Shown here: in pieces, positions 57,363 through 64,000 of the stretch | How positions within the stretch are numbered: the first letter of the stretch is position 1 | How the letters are laid out: each line of letters starts with the position of its first letter | From: Streptosporangium canum | Lineage (GTDB): Bacteria; Actinomycetota; Actinomycetes; Streptosporangiales; Streptosporangiaceae | Reading direction: 5' to 3' | Length of the DNA: 64,000 nt | NCBI RefSeq assembly: GCF_900113865.1 | Contig: NZ_FOQY01000038.1 | Location: 17,353-81,352 of the forward strand | Position numbers and translations under genes: made by a program | The notes under the pieces: model-generated | Seen by the model: only the letters and a program-made list of their open reading frames with translations | Database searches by the model: none | Told to the model about the DNA's origin: nothing

Positions 57363-58532
57363 TCAGCCGTGGTTGACGCGCCAGAAGTCGGAGACCGTCT
57401 GGCGGTTCTGGAGGTCGCCGAGCAGCACCTTGGGGTCGGTGTGGAAGAGCTGGGCCTTCCAGTCGTCCAGGCCGGGCGGGGTGACCATCGGTTTGACCGT
57501 GGCGTTGCCGGAGACGCCGCCCTCGCCGATCTCGTGCTTGACGCCCTCCTCGGTCATGATGAAGTGGACGTACAGCTTGGCCGCATTGGGATGCTTGCTC
57601 CTGGCGGCGACGGCGACGTACTTGGGATAGCTGAAGCCGACGAACGGCGTCATCGCCGCGCACGTCGCCTGGGTGTATCCCTTGTCCTCGTTGTTGCGGA
57701 ACTTCGAGATCGACATGAAGCCGATCTTCTTGTCGGTGGCGCTCGGCGCGCCCACCGCACCGGAGATGTCCTCGTCGGAGCCGGTCAGCACCGGCTTGTT
57801 GACCGACATCCGCTTGATCCATTCGTAGGCGGCGCTCTTCTCCTTGGTCTCCAGCGCCTTGCCGTACTTCGCCTGGTACGCCTGCTCCAGCACCTGGTTG
57901 CCGTGGGCGTCCAGCTGGGTGAAGAACGACAGCACGGTCGGCTTGCCCAGCGGATCCTGCATCACCAGCTTGCCGGCCCATTCCGGCTCGGTCAGGTCCC
58001 AGACGTTCTTCACCGGGCATCCGTCGGGCGACAGCTTGGTGTTGTAGGCGAAGACCGTGGCCTTCGACAGCGCGAGCAGCGGGTTGTGGTTCTCCTGCGG
58101 GATCTGGTCCTTCAGGTCGGCAGGCACCCAGGTCTGCGCCACGCCCTGCGGGATGAGCTGGCCGACCAGCACCCCGCCGTCCTCGTACATCGCCGCGTCG
58201 ATCGTCACGTTGTCGGCGGCGTGCTCTCTGAGCATCTTCTCGGCGGTCTGCGGGGTGTCGGACTTCACGCCCTCCATCGCGATGCCGTACTTGTCGGTGA
58301 AGGCCTTGGCCACTTCCTCGATGTCGCCGCTGGAGTCGTAGACCAGCAGGCTGCCCTCCTTCTTGGCGGCCTCGACCAGGGTGTCCAGGTCGAAGGCCGC
58401 ATCGACCGAGGGGCCGGGCAGCGGCTTGGCCGCCGTCGTCCCGGATGGGGCGTCGGCTCCTGTGGAGGGTGCGCACGCGGCGACGGCCAATGCCAGCAGT
58501 GCCGCAGGGATGATCTTCCGGGTACGCCTCAC
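57363..58532 (-). CDS. ABC-transporter substrate-binding lipoprotein (Fe3+/sugar-phosphate type)
   Basis: A 389-residue lipoprotein. The lipobox LAVAAC ends the signal peptide (MRRTRKIIPAALLALAVAAC). The mature part resembles the FbpA/AfuA/PhnS class: LVEAAKKEGSLLVYDSSGDI, EWAGKLVMQDPLGKPTVLSF, IGFMSISKFRN, GFSYPKYVAVAARSKHPNAA and the YVHFIMTEEG motif. That class binds ferric ions, phosphonates or, in AfuA, hexose phosphates. No permease or ATPase gene is present, so it is orphan. Its promoter carries a GTCAAGACAT element shared with the iol genes. Confidence 0.85.
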   Translation of the reverse strand: MRRTRKIIPAALLALAVAACAPSTGADAPSGTTAAKPLPGPSVDAAFDLDTLVEAAKKEGSLLVYDSSGDIEEVAKAFTDKYGIAMEGVKSDTPQTAEKMLREHAADNVTIDAAMYEDGGVLVGQLIPQGVAQTWVPADLKDQIPQENHNPLLALSKATVFAYNTKLSPDGCPVKNVWDLTEPEWAGKLVMQDPLGKPTVLSFFTQLDAHGNQVLEQAYQAKYGKALETKEKSAAYEWIKRMSVNKPVLTGSDEDISGAVGAPSATDKKIGFMSISKFRNNEDKGYTQATCAAMTPFVGFSYPKYVAVAARSKHPNAAKLYVHFIMTEEGVKHEIGEGGVSGNATVKPMVTPPGLDDWKAQLFHTDPKVLLGDLQNRQTVSDFWRVNHG

Positions 58533-58631
58533 GATGGCGTCACTCCTCTTGCCTCTCAGGGGTCATATGCGCCTCTCAGAGCCCCGATCCGGCGGCGCAG
58601 TGCGCTCAACGATGAACGCCACGTGAACGAT

Positions 58632-58650
58632 TTGTCAAGACATTCTTACC
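58632..58650. promoter_or_regulatory. GACAT-type element upstream of the binding lipoprotein
   Basis: TTGTCAAGACATTCTTACC lies 100 bases upstream of the lipoprotein start and shares GTCAAGAC with the iolG promoter and AGACAT with the gntR promoter. Candidate half-site for the adjacent GntR regulator. Confidence 0.45.
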
Positions 58651-58716
58651 TTTGTGCGGCACTCGACACGATCCCGTCACATGCCATGCGGGCGGACGGC
58701 GATCTGGTATTGGTTA

Positions 58717-58742
58717 AGACATCCTGATCTCCATTAATGTCT
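58717..58742. promoter_or_regulatory. AGACAT/ATGTCT dyad before gntR
   Basis: AGACAT (58717-58722) and ATGTCT (58737-58742) are inverted arms separated by 14 bases, four bases before the gntR GTG. Position over the expected promoter suggests autoregulation by the HutC-type regulator. Confidence 0.5.
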
Positions 58743-58746
58743 GACC

Positions 58747-59490
58747 GTGACTGTGACGAGATTGGACATCGACCTCGACAGGGCGAGTCCCGTACCCCTC
58801 TACTTCCAGGTGGCCGAGCGGATCGCGGAGGCCATCCAGGCCGGCGAGCTGCTCCCAGGATCCCGGCTCGCCAACGAGATCCAGCTCGCCGACCACCTGG
58901 GGCTCTCGCGCCCGACCGTCCGCCAGGCCATCCAGTACCTCGTCGACAAGGGCCTGGTGGTCCGCAAGCGCGGCGTCGGCACCCAGGTCGTGCACGGCCA
59001 GGTCAAACGGGCGGTCGAGCTCACCAGCCTCTACGACGACCTGCGCCGGGCGGGACAGGAGCCGGTCACCCGGGTGCTCGCCATCGACACGGTCCCCGCC
59101 GAAGAGAGCGTCGCCGCCGCGCTCGGCGTCCCGCCGGGCGCCGCGGTGCTCCGGCTGGAGCGGCTCAGATACGCCCTCGGGGAACCGCTGGCCCTGCTGC
59201 ACAACTGGCTGCCGGCCGGATCCACGCCCCTGTCGGCCGAAGCACTGCAACAGCACGGGCTCTACGAGCTCCTCCGCTCCACCGGTGTCCGCATGCGGGT
59301 CGCCAACCAGCGGATCGGCGCTCGCGCCGCCACTCCCGCGGAGGCCCGGCTGCTGGAGGAGCGCCGCTCCTGCCCCCTGCTCACGATGGTCCGCACGACC
59401 TACGACGACCAGGGCAGGGCCGTGGAACACGGCTCGCACGTCTACCGCGCCTCCCACTACTCCCTGGAGGTCACCCTCGTGGAGCGCTGA
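58747..59490 (+). CDS. GntR-family (HutC/UTRA-type) regulator
   Basis: A 247-residue regulator: GntR winged helix (PLYFQVAERIAEAIQAGELL, ANEIQLADHLGLSRPTVRQA) and a UTRA ligand domain (ELTSLYDDLRRAGQEPVTRV, ERLRYALGEPLALLHNWLPA). UTRA domains bind small sugars, sugar phosphates or amino acids. It sits between the binding lipoprotein and the iol operon, reading toward iol, and its promoter carries a GACAT dyad, so it probably controls inositol use. The GTG start has no strong ribosome-binding site. Confidence 0.88.
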   Translation: MTVTRLDIDLDRASPVPLYFQVAERIAEAIQAGELLPGSRLANEIQLADHLGLSRPTVRQAIQYLVDKGLVVRKRGVGTQVVHGQVKRAVELTSLYDDLRRAGQEPVTRVLAIDTVPAEESVAAALGVPPGAAVLRLERLRYALGEPLALLHNWLPAGSTPLSAEALQQHGLYELLRSTGVRMRVANQRIGARAATPAEARLLEERRSCPLLTMVRTTYDDQGRAVEHGSHVYRASHYSLEVTLVER

Positions 59491-59529
59491 CCACACCCGG
59501 ACTCACACTGGTGATGATGATAGTTAGTC

Positions 59530-59578
59530 CGAATGTCAGGACAAAGTCTTGACGGTTTGCCTCCCGTTCATCTAGAAC
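59530..59578 (+). promoter_or_regulatory. iol operon promoter with overlapping operator
   Basis: TTGACG (59549-59554), 18 bases and TAGAAC (59573-59578) form a vegetative-type promoter 27 bases before iolG. Just upstream and overlapping the -35, CGAATGTC (59530-59537), GGACAAAGTC and TTGACGG carry GACAT/GTCAAGAC elements in both orientations, suited to repression by the GntR protein. Confidence 0.6.
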
Positions 59579-59604
59579 TGGAGGCCCCTGGACGAGGAGT
59601 CATC

Positions 59605-60576
59605 ATGCGTGTGGGCTTGTTGGGCCTTGGTCGTATAGGCGCGTTTCATGCTGCCACCCTCTCTGCTCTTGCCGACGAGCTGGTCGTCTCCGACGCCGAC
59701 CAGAGCAGAGCGGAGGAGGTGGCCGGGCGGCTCAAGGCCCGCGTCGGAGACCCTTTCGACGCCGACGCCGTGGTCATCGCCACCCCCACCGCCACCCACG
59801 CGGAATTGCTGGTACGGGCCTGCGACCTGAGGGTGCCGGCCTTCTGCGAGAAACCCGCGGCGCCCGGCGTCGCGGAGACGATACGGGTCGCCGACGCCGC
59901 CGAACGGAGCGGGACGGTCGTGCACATCGGCTTCCAGCGCCGCTTCGACGCCGGCTACACGGCCGCGCGCGAGGCGCTGCGGAGCGGCGAGCTCGGCACC
60001 CTGCACCGGGTCCACATGATCACCGCCGACCCGGCGCCACCGGCTCCCGGCTACGTCCCCATGTCCGGCGGCATCTTCCGGGACTGCCACATCCACGACT
60101 TCGACATCCTGCGCTGGGTCACCGGCCGCGAGGTGGAGAGCGTCTACGCCACCGGCGCCAACCGGGGCGCGGCGTTCTTCGCCGAGGCCGGCGACGTCGA
60201 CAACAGCGCCGCTCTGCTCACCCTGGACGACGGCACGCTGGTCACCCTGCAGGGCTCCCGCTACAACGGCGCCGGCTACGACGTGCGGATGGAGCTGGCG
60301 GGCACCCTGCGGACCCGGGCGGTCGGCCTCGACCCGCGCACGCCGCTCACCAGCGCCGAGGGCCTGCAGCCGCCCGGCGAACCGTGGCCGGACTTCGTCA
60401 CCAGGTTCGACGCCGCCTACGTCGCGGAGATGAGCGCGTTCCTGGCGGCGGCGCGGGGCGAGCGCGAGAGTCCCTGCACGGCCCAGGACGCCCTGGCCGC
60501 TCTCTACATCGCCGAGGCGGCGGACCTGTCCCGCCGCGACGACCGCCCGGTCCGCCTTCTGGAGGTGGCCAAGTGA
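59605..60576 (+). CDS. iolG: Gfo/Idh/MocA oxidoreductase, probable inositol 2-dehydrogenase
   Basis: A 323-residue Gfo/Idh/MocA enzyme: Rossmann motif LLGLGRIGAFHAA, the conserved EKP in PAFCEKPAAPGVAE, and the catalytic region DCHIHDFDILRWVTGREVES (D and H). It should oxidise myo-inositol to scyllo-inosose with NAD. The ATG at 59605 has GAGGAG upstream. It is first of a five-gene run with stop-start overlaps. Position in the cluster supports the IolG role; related scyllo-inositol dehydrogenases cannot be excluded. Confidence 0.85.
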   Translation: MRVGLLGLGRIGAFHAATLSALADELVVSDADQSRAEEVAGRLKARVGDPFDADAVVIATPTATHAELLVRACDLRVPAFCEKPAAPGVAETIRVADAAERSGTVVHIGFQRRFDAGYTAAREALRSGELGTLHRVHMITADPAPPAPGYVPMSGGIFRDCHIHDFDILRWVTGREVESVYATGANRGAAFFAEAGDVDNSAALLTLDDGTLVTLQGSRYNGAGYDVRMELAGTLRTRAVGLDPRTPLTSAEGLQPPGEPWPDFVTRFDAAYVAEMSAFLAAARGERESPCTAQDALAALYIAEAADLSRRDDRPVRLLEVAK

Positions 60577-61418
60577 GGATCGCCGCAGCTCCCATCTCCT
60601 GGGGCGTGTGCGAGGTGCCGGGCTGGGGACACCAGATGACCCGGGAAAGAGTGCTGGCCGAGATGGCGGAGCTGGGGCTGACGGCCACCGAGCTGGGCCC
60701 CGACGGTTTCCTGCCCCCGGAACGCGAGCAGCGCGCACGCCTGCTCGGCGGGTACGGCCTGCGCGCGGTCGGCGGCTTCGTCCCCGTGGTCCTGCACGAC
60801 CCCGGCCATGACCCGCTGCCGGGCCTGCGGGCCGCGCTGGCCTCCTTCGACGAGGAGACAGTGGTCGTCCTGGCCGCCGCCACCGGCGCCGACGGCTACG
60901 ACGCGCGCCCCTCGCTGGACGCGGAGGGCTGGCGGACGCTCCTGGGCAACCTGGACAGGATCCGGCGCGGGACGGCCCGCCTGGTCACCCTGCACCCGCA
61001 CGTCGGGACCATGGTCGAGACCAAGGACGAGGTGGAGCGGGTGCTCGACGGCAGCGCCGTCCCGCTCTGCCTGGACACCGGCCACCTGCTCATCGGCGGC
61101 ACCGACCCGGTGGACCTCGTCCGCGAGGTCCCCGAGCGGATCGCGCACGTCCACCTCAAGGACGTCGACACCGCCCTCGCCGGGCGGGTCAGGGCCGGTG
61201 AGCTGTCCTACACCGAGGCCGTGAAGGCGGGGATCTACCGCCCGCTCGGCCGCGGCGACGTGGACGTCCCCGGCATCGTCGCCGGCCTGGGAGCCGCCGG
61301 ATACGCGGGCTGGTACGTCATGGAGCAGGACGTCGTCCTCGGCTCCGAGCCGCCCGGCGGCGCGGGCCCCCTCCACGACGTCCGCGCGAGCGTGGCCTTC
61401 CTGGGGAGCCTCGCGTGA
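60573..61418 (+). CDS. Xylose-isomerase-like TIM barrel, IolE/IolI-like
   Basis: A 281-residue AP-endonuclease-2-type barrel: APISWGVCEVPGWGHQMTRE, GLTATELGPDGFLP, LHPHVGTMVETKDE, PLCLDTGHLLIGG, HVHLKDVD and EAVKAGIYRPLGRGDVDVPG. Metal-ligating His, Asp and Glu residues are retained. In iol clusters such proteins act as inosose dehydratase or isomerase. The GTG overlaps the iolG stop by four bases and its stop overlaps iolC, so it is tightly coupled. IolE function is favoured, as no other dehydratase is seen. Confidence 0.82.
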   Translation: MRIAAAPISWGVCEVPGWGHQMTRERVLAEMAELGLTATELGPDGFLPPEREQRARLLGGYGLRAVGGFVPVVLHDPGHDPLPGLRAALASFDEETVVVLAAATGADGYDARPSLDAEGWRTLLGNLDRIRRGTARLVTLHPHVGTMVETKDEVERVLDGSAVPLCLDTGHLLIGGTDPVDLVREVPERIAHVHLKDVDTALAGRVRAGELSYTEAVKAGIYRPLGRGDVDVPGIVAGLGAAGYAGWYVMEQDVVLGSEPPGGAGPLHDVRASVAFLGSLA

Positions 61419-62377
61419 CCGACGTGCTGACCATGGGGCGGGTGGGGGTGGACATCTACCCGCTGCAGGTGGGGGTGTCGCTGCGGCAGGTGGAGACCTT
61501 CGGCAAGTATCTGGGCGGCAGCCCGGTCAACGTGGCGGTGGCCGCCGCCCGGCTGGGCCGTGCCAGCGCGGTGATCACCCGGACCGGGGCCGATCCGTTC
61601 GGGATGTTCGTTCATGACGCGTTGCGGGAGTACGGGGTCGACGACCGTTATGTCAGTGCGGTGCCGGGACTGCCGACGCCGGTGACGTTCTGTGAGATCC
61701 GGCCGCCGGAGGACTTCCCGCTGTATTTCTACCGCTGGCCCAAGGCGCCGGATCTGGAGATCCTGGCCGAGGAGCTGGATCTGGAGGCGGTGGCCGGGAG
61801 CCGGTTGTTGTGGGCGACGGTGACGGGGTTGTGCCAGGAGCCGTCGCGGGAGGCGCACTGGGCGGCGTGGCGGGCGCGGGGGCGCCGGGCGCACACGGTG
61901 CTGGACCTGGACTACCGGCCGATGTTCTGGCCGGACGTGCGGGCGGCGCGGATGCAGGTGCGGCGGGCGCTGGGGCAGGTGACGGTGGCGGTGGGCAATC
62001 TGGATGAGGTGGAGGTGGCCACCGGGACGCGGGATCCGTATGAGGCGGGCCGGTTGCTGCTGGAGGCGGGGGTGGAGTTGGCGATCGTCAAGCGGGGGTC
62101 GGCCGGGGTGGTCGGGATGCGCGCGGGGGAGACGGTGGAGGTGGCGCCGGTGGAGGTGGAGGTGGTCAACGGGCTGGGTGCGGGGGACGCCTTCGGTGGG
62201 GCGTTGTGTCACGCCCTGCTGGAGGGCTGGCCGTTGGAGCGGACGCTGCGGTTCGCGAACGCGGCCGGGGCGATCGTGGCCGGGCGGCTGGCGTGCGCTC
62301 CGGCGATGCCCACCCTCGACGAGATCGAGGACGTCCTGTCGGGTGAATCTCCCAGAGGAGCGACCGCACATGCGTGA
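61415..62377 (+). CDS. iolC: 5-dehydro-2-deoxygluconokinase
   Basis: A 320-residue PfkB-family sugar kinase: GGSPVNVAVAAARLGRASAV near the N-terminus and the ATP/anion-hole motif VNGLGAGDAFGGAL with catalytic Asp. It phosphorylates 2-deoxy-5-keto-D-gluconate in inositol catabolism. The gene overlaps its neighbours on both sides (GTGA; then 8 bases). The central 700 bases use mostly G-ending codons (GTG, GCG, GGG) whereas flanking genes use C-ending ones, so this segment may have a different history. Confidence 0.9.
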   Translation: MTDVLTMGRVGVDIYPLQVGVSLRQVETFGKYLGGSPVNVAVAAARLGRASAVITRTGADPFGMFVHDALREYGVDDRYVSAVPGLPTPVTFCEIRPPEDFPLYFYRWPKAPDLEILAEELDLEAVAGSRLLWATVTGLCQEPSREAHWAAWRARGRRAHTVLDLDYRPMFWPDVRAARMQVRRALGQVTVAVGNLDEVEVATGTRDPYEAGRLLLEAGVELAIVKRGSAGVVGMRAGETVEVAPVEVEVVNGLGAGDAFGGALCHALLEGWPLERTLRFANAAGAIVAGRLACAPAMPTLDEIEDVLSGESPRGATAHA

Positions 62378-63251
62378 GGAGGACTACCGCCGGCTGCTCG
62401 ACGACCGGGCCCGATATCCGGAGCGGGTGGCCGAGGCGGCCGCCGCGCGCGGGCGCAGGCCGCTGCTCGCCGGCCGCGACCAGTTGCTGATCATCGCGGC
62501 CGACCACCCGGCGCGCGGCGCGCTCGGCGTCGGTGACCGCCCGATGGCCATGGAGAGCCGCGCCGGCCTGCTCGACCGGCTGACGACCGCCCTGGCCAGG
62601 CCCGGCGTGGACGGGCTGCTGGCCACTCCCGACGTCGTCGAGGACCTGCTGCTGCTCGGCGCCCTGGAGGACAAGCTCGTCATCGGGTCGATGAACCGGG
62701 GCGGCGTGCAGGGCTCGGCCTTCGAGTTCGACGACCGCTTCACCGCCTACGACACCGCCTCGATCGTCCGGATGGGGCTGGACGGCGGCAAGATGCTCTG
62801 CCGGATCGGCCTGGACGACCCCGCCACCGCCGCCACCCTGGAGTCCTGCGCCAGGGCGATCACCGGGCTGGCCTCGCACGACCTGATGGCGATGATCGAG
62901 CCGTTCTGGTCCCGGCGGGCCGGCGGCGCGGTCAGGCACGACCTGTCCCCGGAGGGGATGATCCACGCCATCAACGTCGGCCAGGGACTCGGCGCGACCT
63001 CCGCCCGCACCTGGCTGAAGATCCCGGTGATCGACGACATGGAACGGGTCATGGAGGCCACCACGCTGCCGACCCTGCTGCTCGGCGGCGATCCCACCGA
63101 GGCGCCCGACCGGGTCTTCGACTCCTGGGGCAAGGCGCTGCGGCTGCCCGGTGTGCGGGGTCTGGTCGTCGGCCGGGCCCTGCTCTACCCGCCCGGCGAC
63201 GACGTGGCGGCGGCCGTGGACACCGCGGTCAGCCTGCTGGAGACCTCATGA
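62370..63251 (+). CDS. Cgl0159-family aldolase, probable deoxyphosphogluconate aldolase
   Basis: A 293-residue (beta/alpha)8 protein of the Cgl0159 type found in actinomycete iol operons: QLLIIAADHPARGALGVG, VIGSMNRGGVQGSAFEFDDR, DGGKMLCRIGLDDP, LMAMIEPFW and LKIPVIDDMERVMEATTLPT. It is expected to cleave 2-deoxy-5-keto-gluconate 6-phosphate in place of IolJ, giving dihydroxyacetone phosphate and malonate semialdehyde. The ATG (GAGGAG nearby) overlaps the iolC stop by 8 bases, and its stop overlaps iolB. Confidence 0.85.
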   Translation: MREEDYRRLLDDRARYPERVAEAAAARGRRPLLAGRDQLLIIAADHPARGALGVGDRPMAMESRAGLLDRLTTALARPGVDGLLATPDVVEDLLLLGALEDKLVIGSMNRGGVQGSAFEFDDRFTAYDTASIVRMGLDGGKMLCRIGLDDPATAATLESCARAITGLASHDLMAMIEPFWSRRAGGAVRHDLSPEGMIHAINVGQGLGATSARTWLKIPVIDDMERVMEATTLPTLLLGGDPTEAPDRVFDSWGKALRLPGVRGLVVGRALLYPPGDDVAAAVDTAVSLLETS

Positions 63252-64000
63252 CGCACATTCCCCGCGGCACCGCGGCCGACGCCCCGTGGGCGGTGAAGAT
63301 CACTCCCGAGTCGGCCGGGTGGACCTACGTCGGACTGCGGGTCGTGGACCTGTCCGGTGGGAGCGTGGAGTTCGCCACCGGTGACGAAGAGATGCTGGTC
63401 CTGCCCCTGTCGGGCTCGTGCGAGGTCACCGCCGACGGCCTGCGACTGCCGCTGGCCGGGCGCACGTCGGTCTTCGACGCGGTCAGCGACTTCGCCTACC
63501 TGCCGATCAGGACGTCCGCCCGGATCACCGGTCACGGCCGCTTCGCACTCCCCGCGGCCCGCGCGACCCGCCGCTTTCCCATCCGGTACGGCCCGGCGCG
63601 CGAGGTCCCGGTCGAGGTGCGCGGCGCCGGCCAGGCCAGCCGCCAGGTCAACAACTTCTGCGCCCCGGACGCCTTCGACTGCGACAAGCTCGTCGCGGTC
63701 GAGGTGCTCACCCCCGGCGGCAACTGGTCGTCCTACCCGCCGCACAAGCACGACACCGCCTCCGAGCGCGAAGCCGTACTGGAGGAGATCTACTACTTCG
63801 AGGGCGGCCCCGGCTACCAGCGGGTCTACGGCACCCACGACACGCTGGCCGAGGTGTCGGGCGGAGACGTGGTGCTGGTCCCGCACGGCTACCACGGCCC
63901 GTCGATGGCGGCCCCCGGCTACGACCTGTACTACCTCAACGTGCTGGCCGGGCCCGCCCCCCAGCGGTCCATGGCCTTCTGCGACGACCCCCGGCACGCC
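63248..64000 (+). CDS. iolB: 5-deoxy-glucuronate isomerase (partial, runs off the window)
   Basis: 251 codons of IolB are present; the frame continues past the window end and about 30-45 residues are expected beyond. Bicupin features: SGSCEVTADG, RQVNNFCAPDAFDCDKLVAV, GNWSSYPPHKHDTASEREAV with metal-binding His/Glu, EIYYFEGGPGYQRVY and VLVPHGYHGPSMAAPGYDLY. It isomerises 5-deoxy-glucuronate to 2-deoxy-5-keto-gluconate, the IolC substrate. ATGA overlap with the aldolase. iolD is the expected next gene. Confidence 0.93.
   Translation, partial: MTHIPRGTAADAPWAVKITPESAGWTYVGLRVVDLSGGSVEFATGDEEMLVLPLSGSCEVTADGLRLPLAGRTSVFDAVSDFAYLPIRTSARITGHGRFALPAARATRRFPIRYGPAREVPVEVRGAGQASRQVNNFCAPDAFDCDKLVAVEVLTPGGNWSSYPPHKHDTASEREAVLEEIYYFEGGPGYQRVYGTHDTLAEVSGGDVVLVPHGYHGPSMAAPGYDLYYLNVLAGPAPQRSMAFCDDPRHA

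Overview
The window is high-GC DNA with strongly C/G-ending codons, many GTG starts and ATGA/GTGA stop-start overlaps. It carries actinomycete marker families: a WhiB regulator, RbpA behind a SigR-type promoter, a principal-like sigma factor, an IdeR/DmdR iron box, DUF3152 and the Cgl0159-type aldolase. It is most likely chromosomal DNA of a filamentous actinomycete. A Streptosporangiales relative is my guess from the gene content, but it is not proven by the sequence. I see no tRNA, rRNA, CRISPR array, replication origin or prophage.

Layout. 0-7.4 kb: BlaI/M56 protease pair, a Tat-type aminotransferase-fold protein, a cysteine-synthase-like enzyme overlapping an MFS exporter, a His-rich small membrane protein behind overlapping inverted repeats, and a pentapeptide-repeat protein. 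7.4-12.6 kb: GntR/YtrA-type regulator with ABC transporter and DUF5808-like membrane protein, a sigma factor and a Pro/Thr-rich secreted protein. 12.9-19.7 kb: epimerase, a remnant of a large catalase, DUF72, WhiB, an intact small-subunit catalase, ChaB-like protein and a NarL-type response regulator. 19.8-27.8 kb: a kinase-like membrane protein lacking catalytic parts, a MoxR/DUF58/VWA operon, methyltransferases, glycerophosphodiesterase, an Atg22-like MFS protein and RbpA. 27.8-37 kb: a zone of decay, with a Suv3-like helicase that has lost its middle, a cutinase-like gene whose centre is replaced by an IS605-type end, and an IS200-type tnpA next to a decayed tnpB start. Intact genes (isocitrate-lyase family, SDR, PemK/MazF-like, thioredoxin-reductase-like, methyltransferase, DUF3152) lie between. 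37-53.5 kb: two-domain NUDIX protein, glutamate dehydrogenase, DUF1036 mini-operon, a nuclease with two iron-sulfur-type modules, P450/DsbA divergon, a secreted GHL10 glycosidase, an Old-Yellow-Enzyme/MarR divergon, a YciI-sigma fusion, CHAP protein, a siderophore-interacting protein under an iron box, and a YihY-family protein. 53.5-55.8 kb: a cobalamin riboswitch before a FhuF-like 2Fe-2S protein, then LysR. 55.9-64 kb: secreted beta-propeller phytase, an orphan binding lipoprotein, a GntR/HutC regulator and the start of a myo-inositol catabolic operon (iolG-, iolE/I-like, iolC, aldolase, iolB, running off the window).

The most coherent system is the right end. Phytase would release inositol or lower inositol phosphates outside the cell, the lipoprotein may capture a phosphorylated product, and the iol operon degrades inositol. 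GACAT-type half-sites recur in all four control regions, suggesting one regulon. The second most interesting element is the B12-riboswitch-controlled FhuF-like protein, a candidate corrinoid reductase. Several genes here are deletion products, so this stretch of chromosome looks accessory and actively eroding.
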